Of a stretch of 35,741 bases of DNA, positions 25,673-32,562 are shown piece by piece. Position numbers and translations under genes: made by a program. Below the pieces are notes generated by a model. The model was not told the DNA's origin, ran no database searches, and was given only the letters and a program-made list of their open reading frames with translations. Each line of letters begins with the position of its first letter. Position 1 is the first letter of the stretch. Source of the DNA: a virus; the IMG/VR virus record IMGVR_UViG_3300042540_000731, positions 1 to 35,741 of that record; one strand, given 5' to 3'.

Positions 25673-27154
25673 TTAAGTACTCAAGTCTCCAATTAAAACC
25701 CAACTATCAGTTGATCTTTTAATTAATGTGGCAGCAGACCATTGCGCTCTTAATGATAGTGTTGGTGTTCCATTTATAGTTGTTGTACCTGGACTTGAGG
25801 CAGCAACAGTTACCTGACCAACACCAGTTTGTAATATATTTATTTGAGATCCTACTGGAAAAGCTACAAGACTATTTGTTGGCACATATAATGTTATTGC
25901 TGCAGCGTTACTTAATTCAACCATTTTATCTTTATCTGATAAAACCAACGTATATGTTGTTGTAGATTGCGAACTTGTTAAAATTGTTGATGGTGCGAAT
26001 TCTACTGCAGCAGATCCATCTCCAACAATAATTTTATCATTTGTAGAATCAAAAGATATTCTTCCAGATGTAGTTGATGACGTAGATGAAAGCGTCAATG
26101 TTGGGGTATCAATAGTGGGTGATGTTCCAAATACCAAAGATCCACTACCTGTCTCATCTGTTATTGCACTTCTTAAATTTGAAGAAGATGGAGTTCCAAG
26201 AAATGTTGCAATTCCAGTACCAAGAGAAGTAATTCCAGTTCCACCATTTGTTGCTGCTAATGTTCCAGTAATTCCAGTTGTCAAAGAAACATTTGTGATT
26301 GTATTAGTTGTACCATCCAATATCTTGTTTTCTAATGTTGAAAAAGATTTTTCAGATACTAAATTATCTATTCTTATAGGTGTATTTGCTGGTAAAGGAA
26401 AATCTCTGTCAGACAATGTGTCTGAGGAATTAATATATGAGTTATATGTTTTTGTACCTACTAAAGATCTTCTTATCTGGCCCGTAACACCACCCGCTAT
26501 CCAAAGGTCGTTACCATAGGCTACTGATCTAATTACTGTAGTTCCAAAGTTGGAGGTTTGGGTAGTCCATGTAATACCGTCTGTTGATGTGCGGAGTTGG
26601 CCTGCATCAGCGCCTGCTATCCAAAGGCTGTTGCCATATGCTACTGACCATATAAAAGTATTTCCAAAGTTGGAGGTTTGGGTAGTCCATGTAATACCGT
26701 CTGTTGAGGTGCGGAGTTGGCCTGTAGCACCGCCTGCTATCCAAAGGCTGTTGCCGTAGGCTATTGAGTTAATAATTGTGGTTCCAAAGTTGGAGGTTTG
26801 GGTGGTCCATGTAGTACCGTCTGTTGAGGTGCGGAGTTGGCCTCCATCACCTACTGCAATCCAAAGGTTGTTGCCGTAGGCTATTGAGTTAATTGCTGAA
26901 GTTCCAAAGTTGGAGGTTTGAGTGGTCCATGTAATACCGTCTGTTGAGGTGCGGAGTTGGCCTCCATCAGCACCTACGATCCAAAGGCTGTTGCCGTAGG
27001 CTACTGAGTTAATTGTTGTATTTCCAAAGTTGGAGTTTTCTGCAATCCATGTATCTGCCGTAGTTGAAACTATTGTATTTGAAAAATTTATGCTTTTATC
27101 TAAAGCAATAGATAGTCCCTGTTTGACTACAAAATCTTTATCTACAGTTGCCAC
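25673..27154 (-). CDS. Fibre with recombinogenic Asp-box propeller array, 493 aa
   Basis: Translation starts at a GTG. It is chosen because the resulting M-A-T-V-D-K-D-F start matches the adjacent fibre; the only G-rich ribosome site is ~13 nt away and weak. Residues ~35-228 are five Y-G-N-x-L-W-I blade units with four exact Asp-boxes (S-T-D-G-x-T-W-T), encoded by near-identical 120-bp repeats. After residue ~240 comes a fibre shaft (N-G-G-T-G-I-T-S-L-G-T-G) and a beta-rich C-terminal domain (~390-493) of the kind found at fibre tips. Five blades are fewer than most closed propellers, so either the fold is completed by other sequence or by oligomerisation, or blade number varies. Host binding is the likely role. 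It ends ~160 bp before the ribonucleotide reductase. Confidence 0.65.
   Translation of the reverse strand: MATVDKDFVVKQGLSIALDKSINFSNTIVSTTADTWIAENSNFGNTTINSVAYGNSLWIVGADGGQLRTSTDGITWTTQTSNFGTSAINSIAYGNNLWIAVGDGGQLRTSTDGTTWTTQTSNFGTTIINSIAYGNSLWIAGGATGQLRTSTDGITWTTQTSNFGNTFIWSVAYGNSLWIAGADAGQLRTSTDGITWTTQTSNFGTTVIRSVAYGNDLWIAGGVTGQIRRSLVGTKTYNSYINSSDTLSDRDFPLPANTPIRIDNLVSEKSFSTLENKILDGTTNTITNVSLTTGITGTLAATNGGTGITSLGTGIATFLGTPSSSNLRSAITDETGSGSLVFGTSPTIDTPTLTLSSTSSTTSGRISFDSTNDKIIVGDGSAAVEFAPSTILTSSQSTTTYTLVLSDKDKMVELSNAAAITLYVPTNSLVAFPVGSQINILQTGVGQVTVAASSPGTTTINGTPTLSLRAQWSAATLIKRSTDSWVLIGDLST
26524..27050 (-). repeat. Tandem 120-bp propeller-blade repeats
   Basis: The element TCCAAAG recurs at 26543, 26663, 26783, 26903 and 27023, an exact 120-bp (40-codon) period. 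About 60 bp per unit is almost invariant, while two short windows per unit vary strongly: just before TCCAAAG, and around the G-L-W-I strand end. This is a conserved frame with variable loops. Confidence 0.9.
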
Positions 27155-27183
27155 TGAAGTTCACTATCCCCTCGTGGTTCACT

Positions 27184-29256
27184 TTACGCCTCTATTAGCG
27201 TTTTGTGTACCTTTACTGTTGTTCCATTTGTTGAAGTTACTAACAATCTTACATCTCCAGATAGATAGTCTGCATCAACAGTGCCAATTTGAGCATTACT
27301 AATTATATCTGCATATTCTGTTATATATACATTATTATTTCCATCAACTGTTATTAATACTTCTATTGCTTCTATATCGTTACCGTTTTTCATTTGAACA
27401 ATATATTTTGCAGTGTCATATGTGGTTGCAGACCAAGTATCAACAACAGTTACGCTTGTTCCCGAAATGCTTGTTGTAGCAGTACCGATAAGGGCATCTG
27501 TTAGAGTTACGGAACCAGCGGTTAATGATCCTGAACCTACAGACAGTCCTGCGAATGTTGGACTAGATGATGCAGCAATACTCTGTGGTAAAGATAATGT
27601 TACTGAGCCTGTTGAAGCAGATGCTGTTATTTGATCTGCAGTGCCAGCTATACTTGTTACGCCAGAGTTACCTATTGTAAGAATATTGCTTGTAGAAGCA
27701 TATGATACGCTAATTCCAGTACTACTAGTAACTGCATTTCCAAATCCGTCTATAGCAGTTTCAATATCTGATGTAAATGCTACTGTTCCTGTAGCATCCT
27801 TAAATGTAATTGTATTATCTTGTGTTGGATCTGTAAATGTAAGAGTAGTCTCATGTGTATCATTTGTTCCTTCAATTACAATATTATTATCTGATAGATA
27901 TAATCCAGATACTGTTGGGTTTGTAATTGTTGGACTTGTAAGGGTTTTATTTGTTAATGTTTGAGCAGTACTTAAGTCTGCTGTAATACCAGTATTAATG
28001 CTAAATGTATTACCTGTTAGGGTTAATCCATTACCCGCCAAATATGTGCCAGCACCTGAGAACTGCTCAAATACGATTGGATCAGTTCCAAGAGTTGTAA
28101 TGTTATTTACTTGTACCCAGCCAGTATTATCATATGCTGTACCGCCAGATACAAAGAAGAAGTCACCAGCATCAATTTCTGCTGCTGTATTGTAATCAGA
28201 TGCACGAACCGCTGCTCCTGAAGTTGAAGCAACGTAGATACCATTTTGTGAAGTTGTAGACTGGTTTTTGACAAGAACCCGGTCTCCTGCAGCAAGTGTT
28301 ACACCATCAATAATATCTCCAGCCTCAAGATCTGTGCTTAGATCAATATTTGATGTTGTTGCTGCTTTTACTGAAGCATGTACATGAAGTCCTTCTGCAA
28401 CTGCATCAACATATTGTTTGGTTGCTGCATCAAGAGGATTTACTGGATCTGCATTAAGAGTTACAGACCCTGGGAATGTTACTGCGCTTGGGAATGATAA
28501 GGTTACTGCTCCAACTGAAGTATTTGCAGCAATTTGATTTGAAGTTCCTGCAATACTTGAAACTCCACCAGATGCATTGAATGAAAGGGTTCCTGCTTCA
28601 TCATTATAAGTAATTGTAATATTTGTTTGTGTACCAGCCGCAATTGCTGCTGCTACTGCGTCTACAGAAGCCTCTGTAAAATCTGAAACATTTCCAGATG
28701 TTACTGAAATTGTGTTGCTTGTAGAACTAATTGTTTTATTTGTAAGAGTTTGTGTTCCAGAAGTTGTAGCTACTGTTGAATCAATTGCTATAGTTACTGC
28801 TGAAGATCCATTATATGAAGTTCCAGAAAGCCCAGTTCCTATTGTTAATGCATTTGGAGCAGATGCAGTTATTGTTGTAGATCCTCCAAGTGAAACAGAG
28901 CTTCCATTTATTGTTACTGAAGAATTTGTTAATTTATCATTTGCAATTGATCCTGCAAGCATTGTATTTGTGACAGTTCCAGTATCTCCGCTGGTTATTA
29001 CTGTTCCAGTGACATTAGGGAAAGTAATGGTTCTGTCATCTGTGGGATCTACGACTGTTAAAGTTGTTTCATAAGAATCTGCTGTTGAGCCCTCAAATAT
29101 AATGCCACTTCCATCAATAATTGGGGATGTTAAAGTTTTATTTGTAACTGTACTAGTGCTTGCTTCTGTAAGAACATTTGATCCATTTACAGTAGCAGAT
29201 GAGCCTTCTACTACAAGGCCATTTTTAATTCTGAAGGCTTTATCTACTGTTGCCAT
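27184..29256 (-). CDS. Tail fibre-like structural protein, 690 aa
   Basis: The N-terminus M-A-T-V-D-K-A-F-x-x-K-N-G-L is shared with the next fibre and probably forms the anchor. The shaft is low-complexity beta-structure with recurring T-N-K-T-L-T-S-P-x-I and D-x-T-I-T-F-x-x-x-T-G-T-V units typical of phage fibres. Around residue 275-430 is an A-A-T-K-Q-Y-V-D-A-V helix followed by a domain with D-R-V-L-V-K-N-Q and G-I-Y-V, also usual in fibres. The last ~95 residues are the domain shared with the 145-aa protein. An AGGAG lies 6 nt before the ATG. It is probably a trimeric adhesin. No enzymatic signature is seen. Confidence 0.65.
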   Translation of the reverse strand: MATVDKAFRIKNGLVVEGSSATVNGSNVLTEASTSTVTNKTLTSPIIDGSGIIFEGSTADSYETTLTVVDPTDDRTITFPNVTGTVITSGDTGTVTNTMLAGSIANDKLTNSSVTINGSSVSLGGSTTITASAPNALTIGTGLSGTSYNGSSAVTIAIDSTVATTSGTQTLTNKTISSTSNTISVTSGNVSDFTEASVDAVAAAIAAGTQTNITITYNDEAGTLSFNASGGVSSIAGTSNQIAANTSVGAVTLSFPSAVTFPGSVTLNADPVNPLDAATKQYVDAVAEGLHVHASVKAATTSNIDLSTDLEAGDIIDGVTLAAGDRVLVKNQSTTSQNGIYVASTSGAAVRASDYNTAAEIDAGDFFFVSGGTAYDNTGWVQVNNITTLGTDPIVFEQFSGAGTYLAGNGLTLTGNTFSINTGITADLSTAQTLTNKTLTSPTITNPTVSGLYLSDNNIVIEGTNDTHETTLTFTDPTQDNTITFKDATGTVAFTSDIETAIDGFGNAVTSSTGISVSYASTSNILTIGNSGVTSIAGTADQITASASTGSVTLSLPQSIAASSSPTFAGLSVGSGSLTAGSVTLTDALIGTATTSISGTSVTVVDTWSATTYDTAKYIVQMKNGNDIEAIEVLITVDGNNNVYITEYADIISNAQIGTVDADYLSGDVRLLVTSTNGTTVKVHKTLIEA

Positions 29257-29273
29257 TCTTTTCTCCTTATAAG

Positions 29274-29291
29274 GGTCTAAGCCTTTAGACC
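29274..29291 (-). repeat. Perfect hairpin at a gene junction
   Basis: Seven-bp arms (GGTCTAA and TTAGACC) with a 4-nt loop span the stop codon of the 145-aa gene and end ~18 nt before the next ATG. There is no T-run after it, so it is not a classical terminator. It may tune translation or RNA stability of the 690-aa fibre. Confidence 0.35.
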
Positions 29292-29714
29292 AGTTCGGTA
29301 AAACCTAATAGTCATTGGGCTAAGTGTTGGTGTCACTGTCATGCTAATTGTACCAGAATTTAAGTTAGCAGAGATAGTCCCCACATCGTTGCCACTACTG
29401 GAAACTGATGCAAACTCTGTTATATTTTGATTAGTACCATCAAAAACTATATTAATTTCACTACTTCTATAAGAACTAGATCCAGCATGTGATAGTTGAA
29501 CCATATATTTTATAGTTCTCCAAGTAGATGTATCTATGGTATCAAATACTGTAGCCGATTCTATACCATTAATAATTACTCCATTATTTCCATCCCCACC
29601 CAAAACATCAGCCCTAAAAGAAGTAGTGTCAATTAAATCTGCGTAATCTTGGCCATTTGGCTTATCACCAGTTTCAAATTTTGATTTTAATTGACTAATT
29701 GGAATTATGGCCAT
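29277..29714 (-). CDS. Phage structural protein sharing a C-terminal domain with the adjacent fibre
   Basis: A 145-aa protein. Residues 1-30 carry F-E-T-G-D-K-P and D-Y-A-D-L-I-D, an attachment-type start common on phage fibre proteins. Residues ~52-145 (D-T-x-x-x-x-x-W, K-Y-M-V-Q-L, I-V-F-D-G-T-N, I-T-E-F-A) match the last ~95 residues of the neighbouring 690-aa fibre (D-T-W, K-Y-I-V-Q-M, I-T-V-D-G-N-N, I-T-E-Y-A). It therefore looks like a minimal fibre in which an N-terminal anchor is joined directly to the terminal domain. It could assemble with, or compete with, the long fibre. Confidence 0.55.
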   Translation of the reverse strand: MAIIPISQLKSKFETGDKPNGQDYADLIDTTSFRADVLGGDGNNGVIINGIESATVFDTIDTSTWRTIKYMVQLSHAGSSSYRSSEINIVFDGTNQNITEFASVSSSGNDVGTISANLNSGTISMTVTPTLSPMTIRFYRTGLKA

Positions 29715-29720
29715 ATTAAG

Positions 29721-29729
29721 ATTATATCA
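29721..29729 (-). promoter_or_regulatory. Extended -10 promoter, leaderless type
   Basis: TGA-TATAAT on the minus strand, with 6 nt before the ATG at 29714 and no ribosome site between, so transcription should begin at or beside the start codon. Confidence 0.5.
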
Positions 29730-29954
29730 TAAAATATAGTTATTAATACCTATAATAGCGATACCAATTGGTGCTGGATTAGTAGGGTTATATCCAGGAA
29801 TGGTTATATTTGTTACACGAATTTTAAAGGGGGTATCATAAATAACATATACTTCATAGGGGTTTTTATATATAACTTGTGAAAAACGACTTTTACAGTC
29901 CTCTATTATTTTTGAGTACCGTTTATTTTTTTGAATAACTGTTGCTGTAGCCAT
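29727..29954 (-). CDS. Small protein of unknown function
   Basis: A 75-aa protein not recognised. The N-terminal third is basic (K-N-K-R-Y-S-K); the rest is hydrophobic and beta-prone (Y-E-V-Y-V-I-Y-D, I-G-I-A-I-I-G-I). No signal peptide or clear membrane helix. It is coupled to the upstream gene by TAATG. Its TGA stop is also the TG of the extended -10 box of the next unit. A small structural or accessory protein is the simplest guess from position. Confidence 0.5.
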   Translation of the reverse strand: MATATVIQKNKRYSKIIEDCKSRFSQVIYKNPYEVYVIYDTPFKIRVTNITIPGYNPTNPAPIGIAIIGINNYIL

Positions 29955-30331
29955 TAATCTGTAAAATCTTCAATAATTTTTACTGTACCCTGTAAAACTG
30001 TCCATACTATTGAATTTCCTTCTGTTGAAATTTGAATATCAAATTGATCACCTGTTTCTAAAATTTCTGTTTCATCATGTGCAAGAAATACGGTAAATTC
30101 TCCTGGACCATCGTCTGGATCAGATTCTGGAGTTATTTCAAGAACTATCGTTTCTGTTGATGGTCTATAAAAGTCCATACTAATAGTCCAGTCTTCAATT
30201 ACCAATGGATTTCCACTATCATCTTGTACATACATTTTAAATGATGCAGTATCTCCACGAACAATTGTCCATAATGACTGTGGTGGTTCTGAGCCTATTG
30301 AAACATTTCCTTGATTTCTATATTGTGCCAT
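29954..30331 (-). CDS. BppU-like baseplate or fibre N-domain protein
   Basis: A 125-aa protein. The start is taken as the ATG at 30331, which overlaps the previous stop as TAATG; the frame is open ten codons further up but there is no better ribosome site. The pattern R-G-D-T-A-S-F-K-M, D-D-S-G-N-P-L and a central D-W-T-I-S-M-D-F strand resembles the immunoglobulin-like N-terminal domain of BppU-type upper baseplate proteins, which anchor receptor-binding modules to the tail. It covers essentially the whole protein, so no receptor domain is attached. Its stop overlaps the next ATG by 1 nt (TAATG). Confidence 0.45.
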   Translation of the reverse strand: MAQYRNQGNVSIGSEPPQSLWTIVRGDTASFKMYVQDDSGNPLVIEDWTISMDFYRPSTETIVLEITPESDPDDGPGEFTVFLAHDETEILETGDQFDIQISTEGNSIVWTVLQGTVKIIEDFTD

Positions 30332-30873
30332 TATGCCAAACCTGCCTTCAAAGATCCCCACGTACCATTTCCTTTAAATGCTCCAACTATTATAATTCCA
30401 TTTGCATTAGATTTTGCTACTACTCCAATAACACCGGAATTAGTTATTTCTGTTATTGGTTGTGTAGTTGTTAAGCCACCAGAAGATCCGACATACAATC
30501 TGCTACCAATTGAATAAGAAACTGTATTTACACCAGTAAAAATTCCTGATATAACGACTACTCCATCTGAAGAATCTGCAATTGCTGCCTGAGCTAATCC
30601 CAATACTGGAAAAGTTGTTAAATTTGATGCCTGAGATTTTGTTATTTCTGGTTTTCCAGACACAGAATCAAATCCTGAAATATATACTGGATCTGTTTTA
30701 TTTATTGTTGTACCACTATTATTTGTTACTTCAATTGTATGATATGGCAAACCTATAGTAGGCAAGACAGACTCCAGCCTTTCAGCCAAAGACTGTATAT
30801 CTGATGCAACATCTACTGGATCAGATAGTAGTGGGTAAGGTAAATCGTATGTTGGTGTTTCGCCTGATGCCAT
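30331..30873 (-). CDS. Phage structural protein, fibre-like
   Basis: A 180-aa protein. Residues 1-40 form an N-terminal segment with Y-D-L-P-Y-P and a helix D-I-Q-S-L-A-E-R-L-E-S, a start often seen on phage baseplate and fibre proteins. The rest is beta-rich and rich in G, S, T, V and I (V-Y-I-S-G, V-V-V-I-S-G-I-F-T-G-V, G-V-I-G-V-V), as in small capsid- or tail-bound fibres. No catalytic motif. It is the first gene of its transcription unit and appears leaderless. It ends in a TAATG overlap with the next gene. A virion surface role is inferred from composition and neighbours. Confidence 0.5.
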   Translation of the reverse strand: MASGETPTYDLPYPLLSDPVDVASDIQSLAERLESVLPTIGLPYHTIEVTNNSGTTINKTDPVYISGFDSVSGKPEITKSQASNLTTFPVLGLAQAAIADSSDGVVVISGIFTGVNTVSYSIGSRLYVGSSGGLTTTQPITEITNSGVIGVVAKSNANGIIIVGAFKGNGTWGSLKAGLA

Positions 30874-30882
30874 AATCAGTCT

Positions 30883-30891
30883 ATTATATCA
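30883..30891 (-). promoter_or_regulatory. Extended -10 promoter, divergent, leaderless type
   Basis: TGA-TATAAT on the minus strand ends 9 nt before the ATG at 30873, with no ribosome site between, so the transcript would start within about 3 nt of the ATG. It diverges from the plus-strand promoter ~20 bp away. The 69-bp gap 30874-30942 is taken up by these two promoters. Confidence 0.5.
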
Positions 30892-30904
30892 TTAAAACAA
30901 AGTT

Positions 30905-30923
30905 TGGTATAATGGAATATACC
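30905..30923 (+). promoter_or_regulatory. Extended -10 promoter inside an inverted repeat
   Basis: TGG-TATAAT (30905-30913) precedes the plus-strand gene. The box lies in a perfect inverted repeat, GGTATA (30906-30911) and TATACC (30918-30923) with a 6-nt centre. A repressor or activator bound there would cover the -10 and start site. No good -35 box is seen. Confidence 0.5.
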
Positions 30924-30942
30924 TATAAATGGAGGGAAAAAT

Positions 30943-31599
30943 ATGAATAATGTTTGGATAGTAGTTCCAATCATTTCCAATGACTTAGATTTATCTGATT
31001 TTGTAGAAAAATTTACTGGTAGCTATATTGCCCCAGAATTCTATGAATCTGAAGTATTTAATCGGGAGACCAGAGAGATAGAAAAAAATAATATAAGCCA
31101 TCCTCATTTTAGAGAATCTGGCCCTGATTTTTCTAATAAAATTATTTTTGTTAATACAAAGCCTGGTTACACGGAGTATGAAAATGTTGTTCATTTAGAA
31201 GATTTTAATGATATTAGCATATACCGTTATTGGAATTTAGGAATTGACTATGCCGTAGCTAACGGTGCAGAATATGTTGTTTTATTAAATGGAGTAATTA
31301 ATTTTGACCCATTTATTATTAATGACTCATATGATGAAATTATTAAACAAGAAAAAGAATTAGTAAATATATTTGACGGCGCTGTAATGATTTTATCTGC
31401 ATCATCATCCTTACGGCCAGATAATCAATTTCAAATTTGGTTTGGAGATAATGACCTATATCGCAGATCGGAATCTGTTTTAGGATATAGTAGATCTGAC
31501 TATTTTAAACTAGACTATTTAATTGATCATAATCATGATGAATCTTTTAATGCAATTGTTAAGTCTGATGAGATTAAATATAATGCTAAATGGAACTAA
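30943..31599 (+). CDS. GT2-like protein, the only plus-strand gene
   Basis: A 218-aa protein beginning V-W-I-V-V-P-I. Residues ~95-115 read N-L-G-I-D-Y-A...G-A-E-Y-V-V-L-L-N-G-V, closely matching the GT2 core, except that the usual aspartate of the metal site after L-L-N is replaced by G-V. A later W-F-G-D-N-D-L-Y-R-R motif (~166-175) matches the GT-A acceptor and base region. It may be a glycosyltransferase with an altered metal site or a non-catalytic relative. A GGAGGG ribosome site lies 6 nt before the ATG. It has its own extended -10 promoter and runs toward the GT4 gene, overlapping it by 14 bp. It is the only real gene seen on this strand. Confidence 0.6.
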   Translation: MNNVWIVVPIISNDLDLSDFVEKFTGSYIAPEFYESEVFNRETREIEKNNISHPHFRESGPDFSNKIIFVNTKPGYTEYENVVHLEDFNDISIYRYWNLGIDYAVANGAEYVVLLNGVINFDPFIINDSYDEIIKQEKELVNIFDGAVMILSASSSLRPDNQFQIWFGDNDLYRRSESVLGYSRSDYFKLDYLIDHNHDESFNAIVKSDEIKYNAKWN

Positions 31600-32554
31600 T
31601 TTTTTCAAATAGCTCATTCCATTCTCTTGCTCTTGCTTGCCAAGAATAATTTTCATTATAAAAATCAGACTGTTTTTGTAATTTACTTTGTGTTGCAATA
31701 GACCAGTAGTTATCTATTTCTTCGTTAAGAATCTTGGCATATGCTGGAATAAAAGTTTCTGGTACTGCTTGCATTGGCATTAATCTTGCATATTCTGACC
31801 CAGTTTCATATAAAGCTCCTAAATTAGTAGTAACCATACGGCACCCAGCAGCTCCTGCTTCAACCATAGCTAAACAACATGTTTCTTCAAATGTACTTGG
31901 ATAAGCAAAAATATGTGCTTCCTGCAAAGCTTTTTTAATTACATCATTTGTAGCATAACCCATATAGTTAACATTTTTCATATTACGAGCTATTTCAAAG
32001 TGTTCTTCATATACCCCGTTTGTATGTGCTTCATATCCAGAGCCATACATTTTTGCTGATGAGTATATATCAAGCTCAACATCATCTCTATTTAGCATCT
32101 CAAACGCTGGCAAAAGCATGTCTAAGCCACGAAAAGGAGCAGAGGTATATATAAGCTTGATCTTTCCATCTTTTGGCTTTGGTTTAAACTCTATTGGCTC
32201 AATAGCGTTTTTAATAACATACGCATTTTCAAGCGGTATTCTAAATAGCCATCTATATTTTTCATGCTGCCAATTAGATACATAAACAAATGAATTAATA
32301 GCATTCATAAATGATGGATCCAAATACCCTGGTTTTAACGATGTATCACTATGAGCCAGATGCTGCCATAATATATTCTTTTTTGTATATTTAATATTTT
32401 TAAAATATGGGTTAGACAATATAATATTTATATCTTTATGCTGTTCTATATTTGTGTATTTATATAGTCCATTTTTTAATATTTCCGTGCCGCCCATTGG
32501 AGGCATAATATCATCCACATTTAAAGAGTTTTGTGTCTTTTGTAGCCAATCCAT
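31586..32554 (-). CDS. GT4-like glycosyltransferase (GT-B fold)
   Basis: A 322-aa protein. The C-terminal half has the retaining GT-B signature E-x7-E (E224 to E232, in F-E-E-T-C-C-L-A-M-V-E-A-G), preceded by F-A-Y-P-S, with the donor-domain opening strand K-L-I-Y-T-S-A-P-F-R-G-L (~133-144). The N-terminal half has G-G-T-E near residue 21 and a Y-V-S-N-W-Q segment (~91), usual in this family. It would transfer a sugar from a nucleotide donor to an unknown acceptor. It follows the upstream gene after 8 nt, with AGGAG at proper spacing. Its 3' end overlaps the 3' end of the plus-strand gene by 14 bp, so the two units converge. It is rather short for a GT4 enzyme, as phage versions often are. 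Confidence 0.75.
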   Translation of the reverse strand: MDWLQKTQNSLNVDDIMPPMGGTEILKNGLYKYTNIEQHKDINIILSNPYFKNIKYTKKNILWQHLAHSDTSLKPGYLDPSFMNAINSFVYVSNWQHEKYRWLFRIPLENAYVIKNAIEPIEFKPKPKDGKIKLIYTSAPFRGLDMLLPAFEMLNRDDVELDIYSSAKMYGSGYEAHTNGVYEEHFEIARNMKNVNYMGYATNDVIKKALQEAHIFAYPSTFEETCCLAMVEAGAAGCRMVTTNLGALYETGSEYARLMPMQAVPETFIPAYAKILNEEIDNYWSIATQSKLQKQSDFYNENYSWQARAREWNELFEKISSI

Positions 32555-32562
32555 ATTTGCTC

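Noticed and set aside
26524-27050. Diversity-generating retroelement
   Set aside because: Loop variation in repeats is suggestive, but no reverse transcriptase gene or single variable-repeat/template pair is present in the window, and the variable sites are not adenine-centred.
26524-27050. CRISPR array
   Set aside because: The regular 120-bp repeats lie in frame in a coding gene with 40-codon periodicity; there are no short repeats with unique spacers and no cas genes.
29274-29291. Hairpin as a classical terminator
   Set aside because: No T-run follows and it overlaps a stop codon close to the next ribosome site, so it was kept only as a hairpin.
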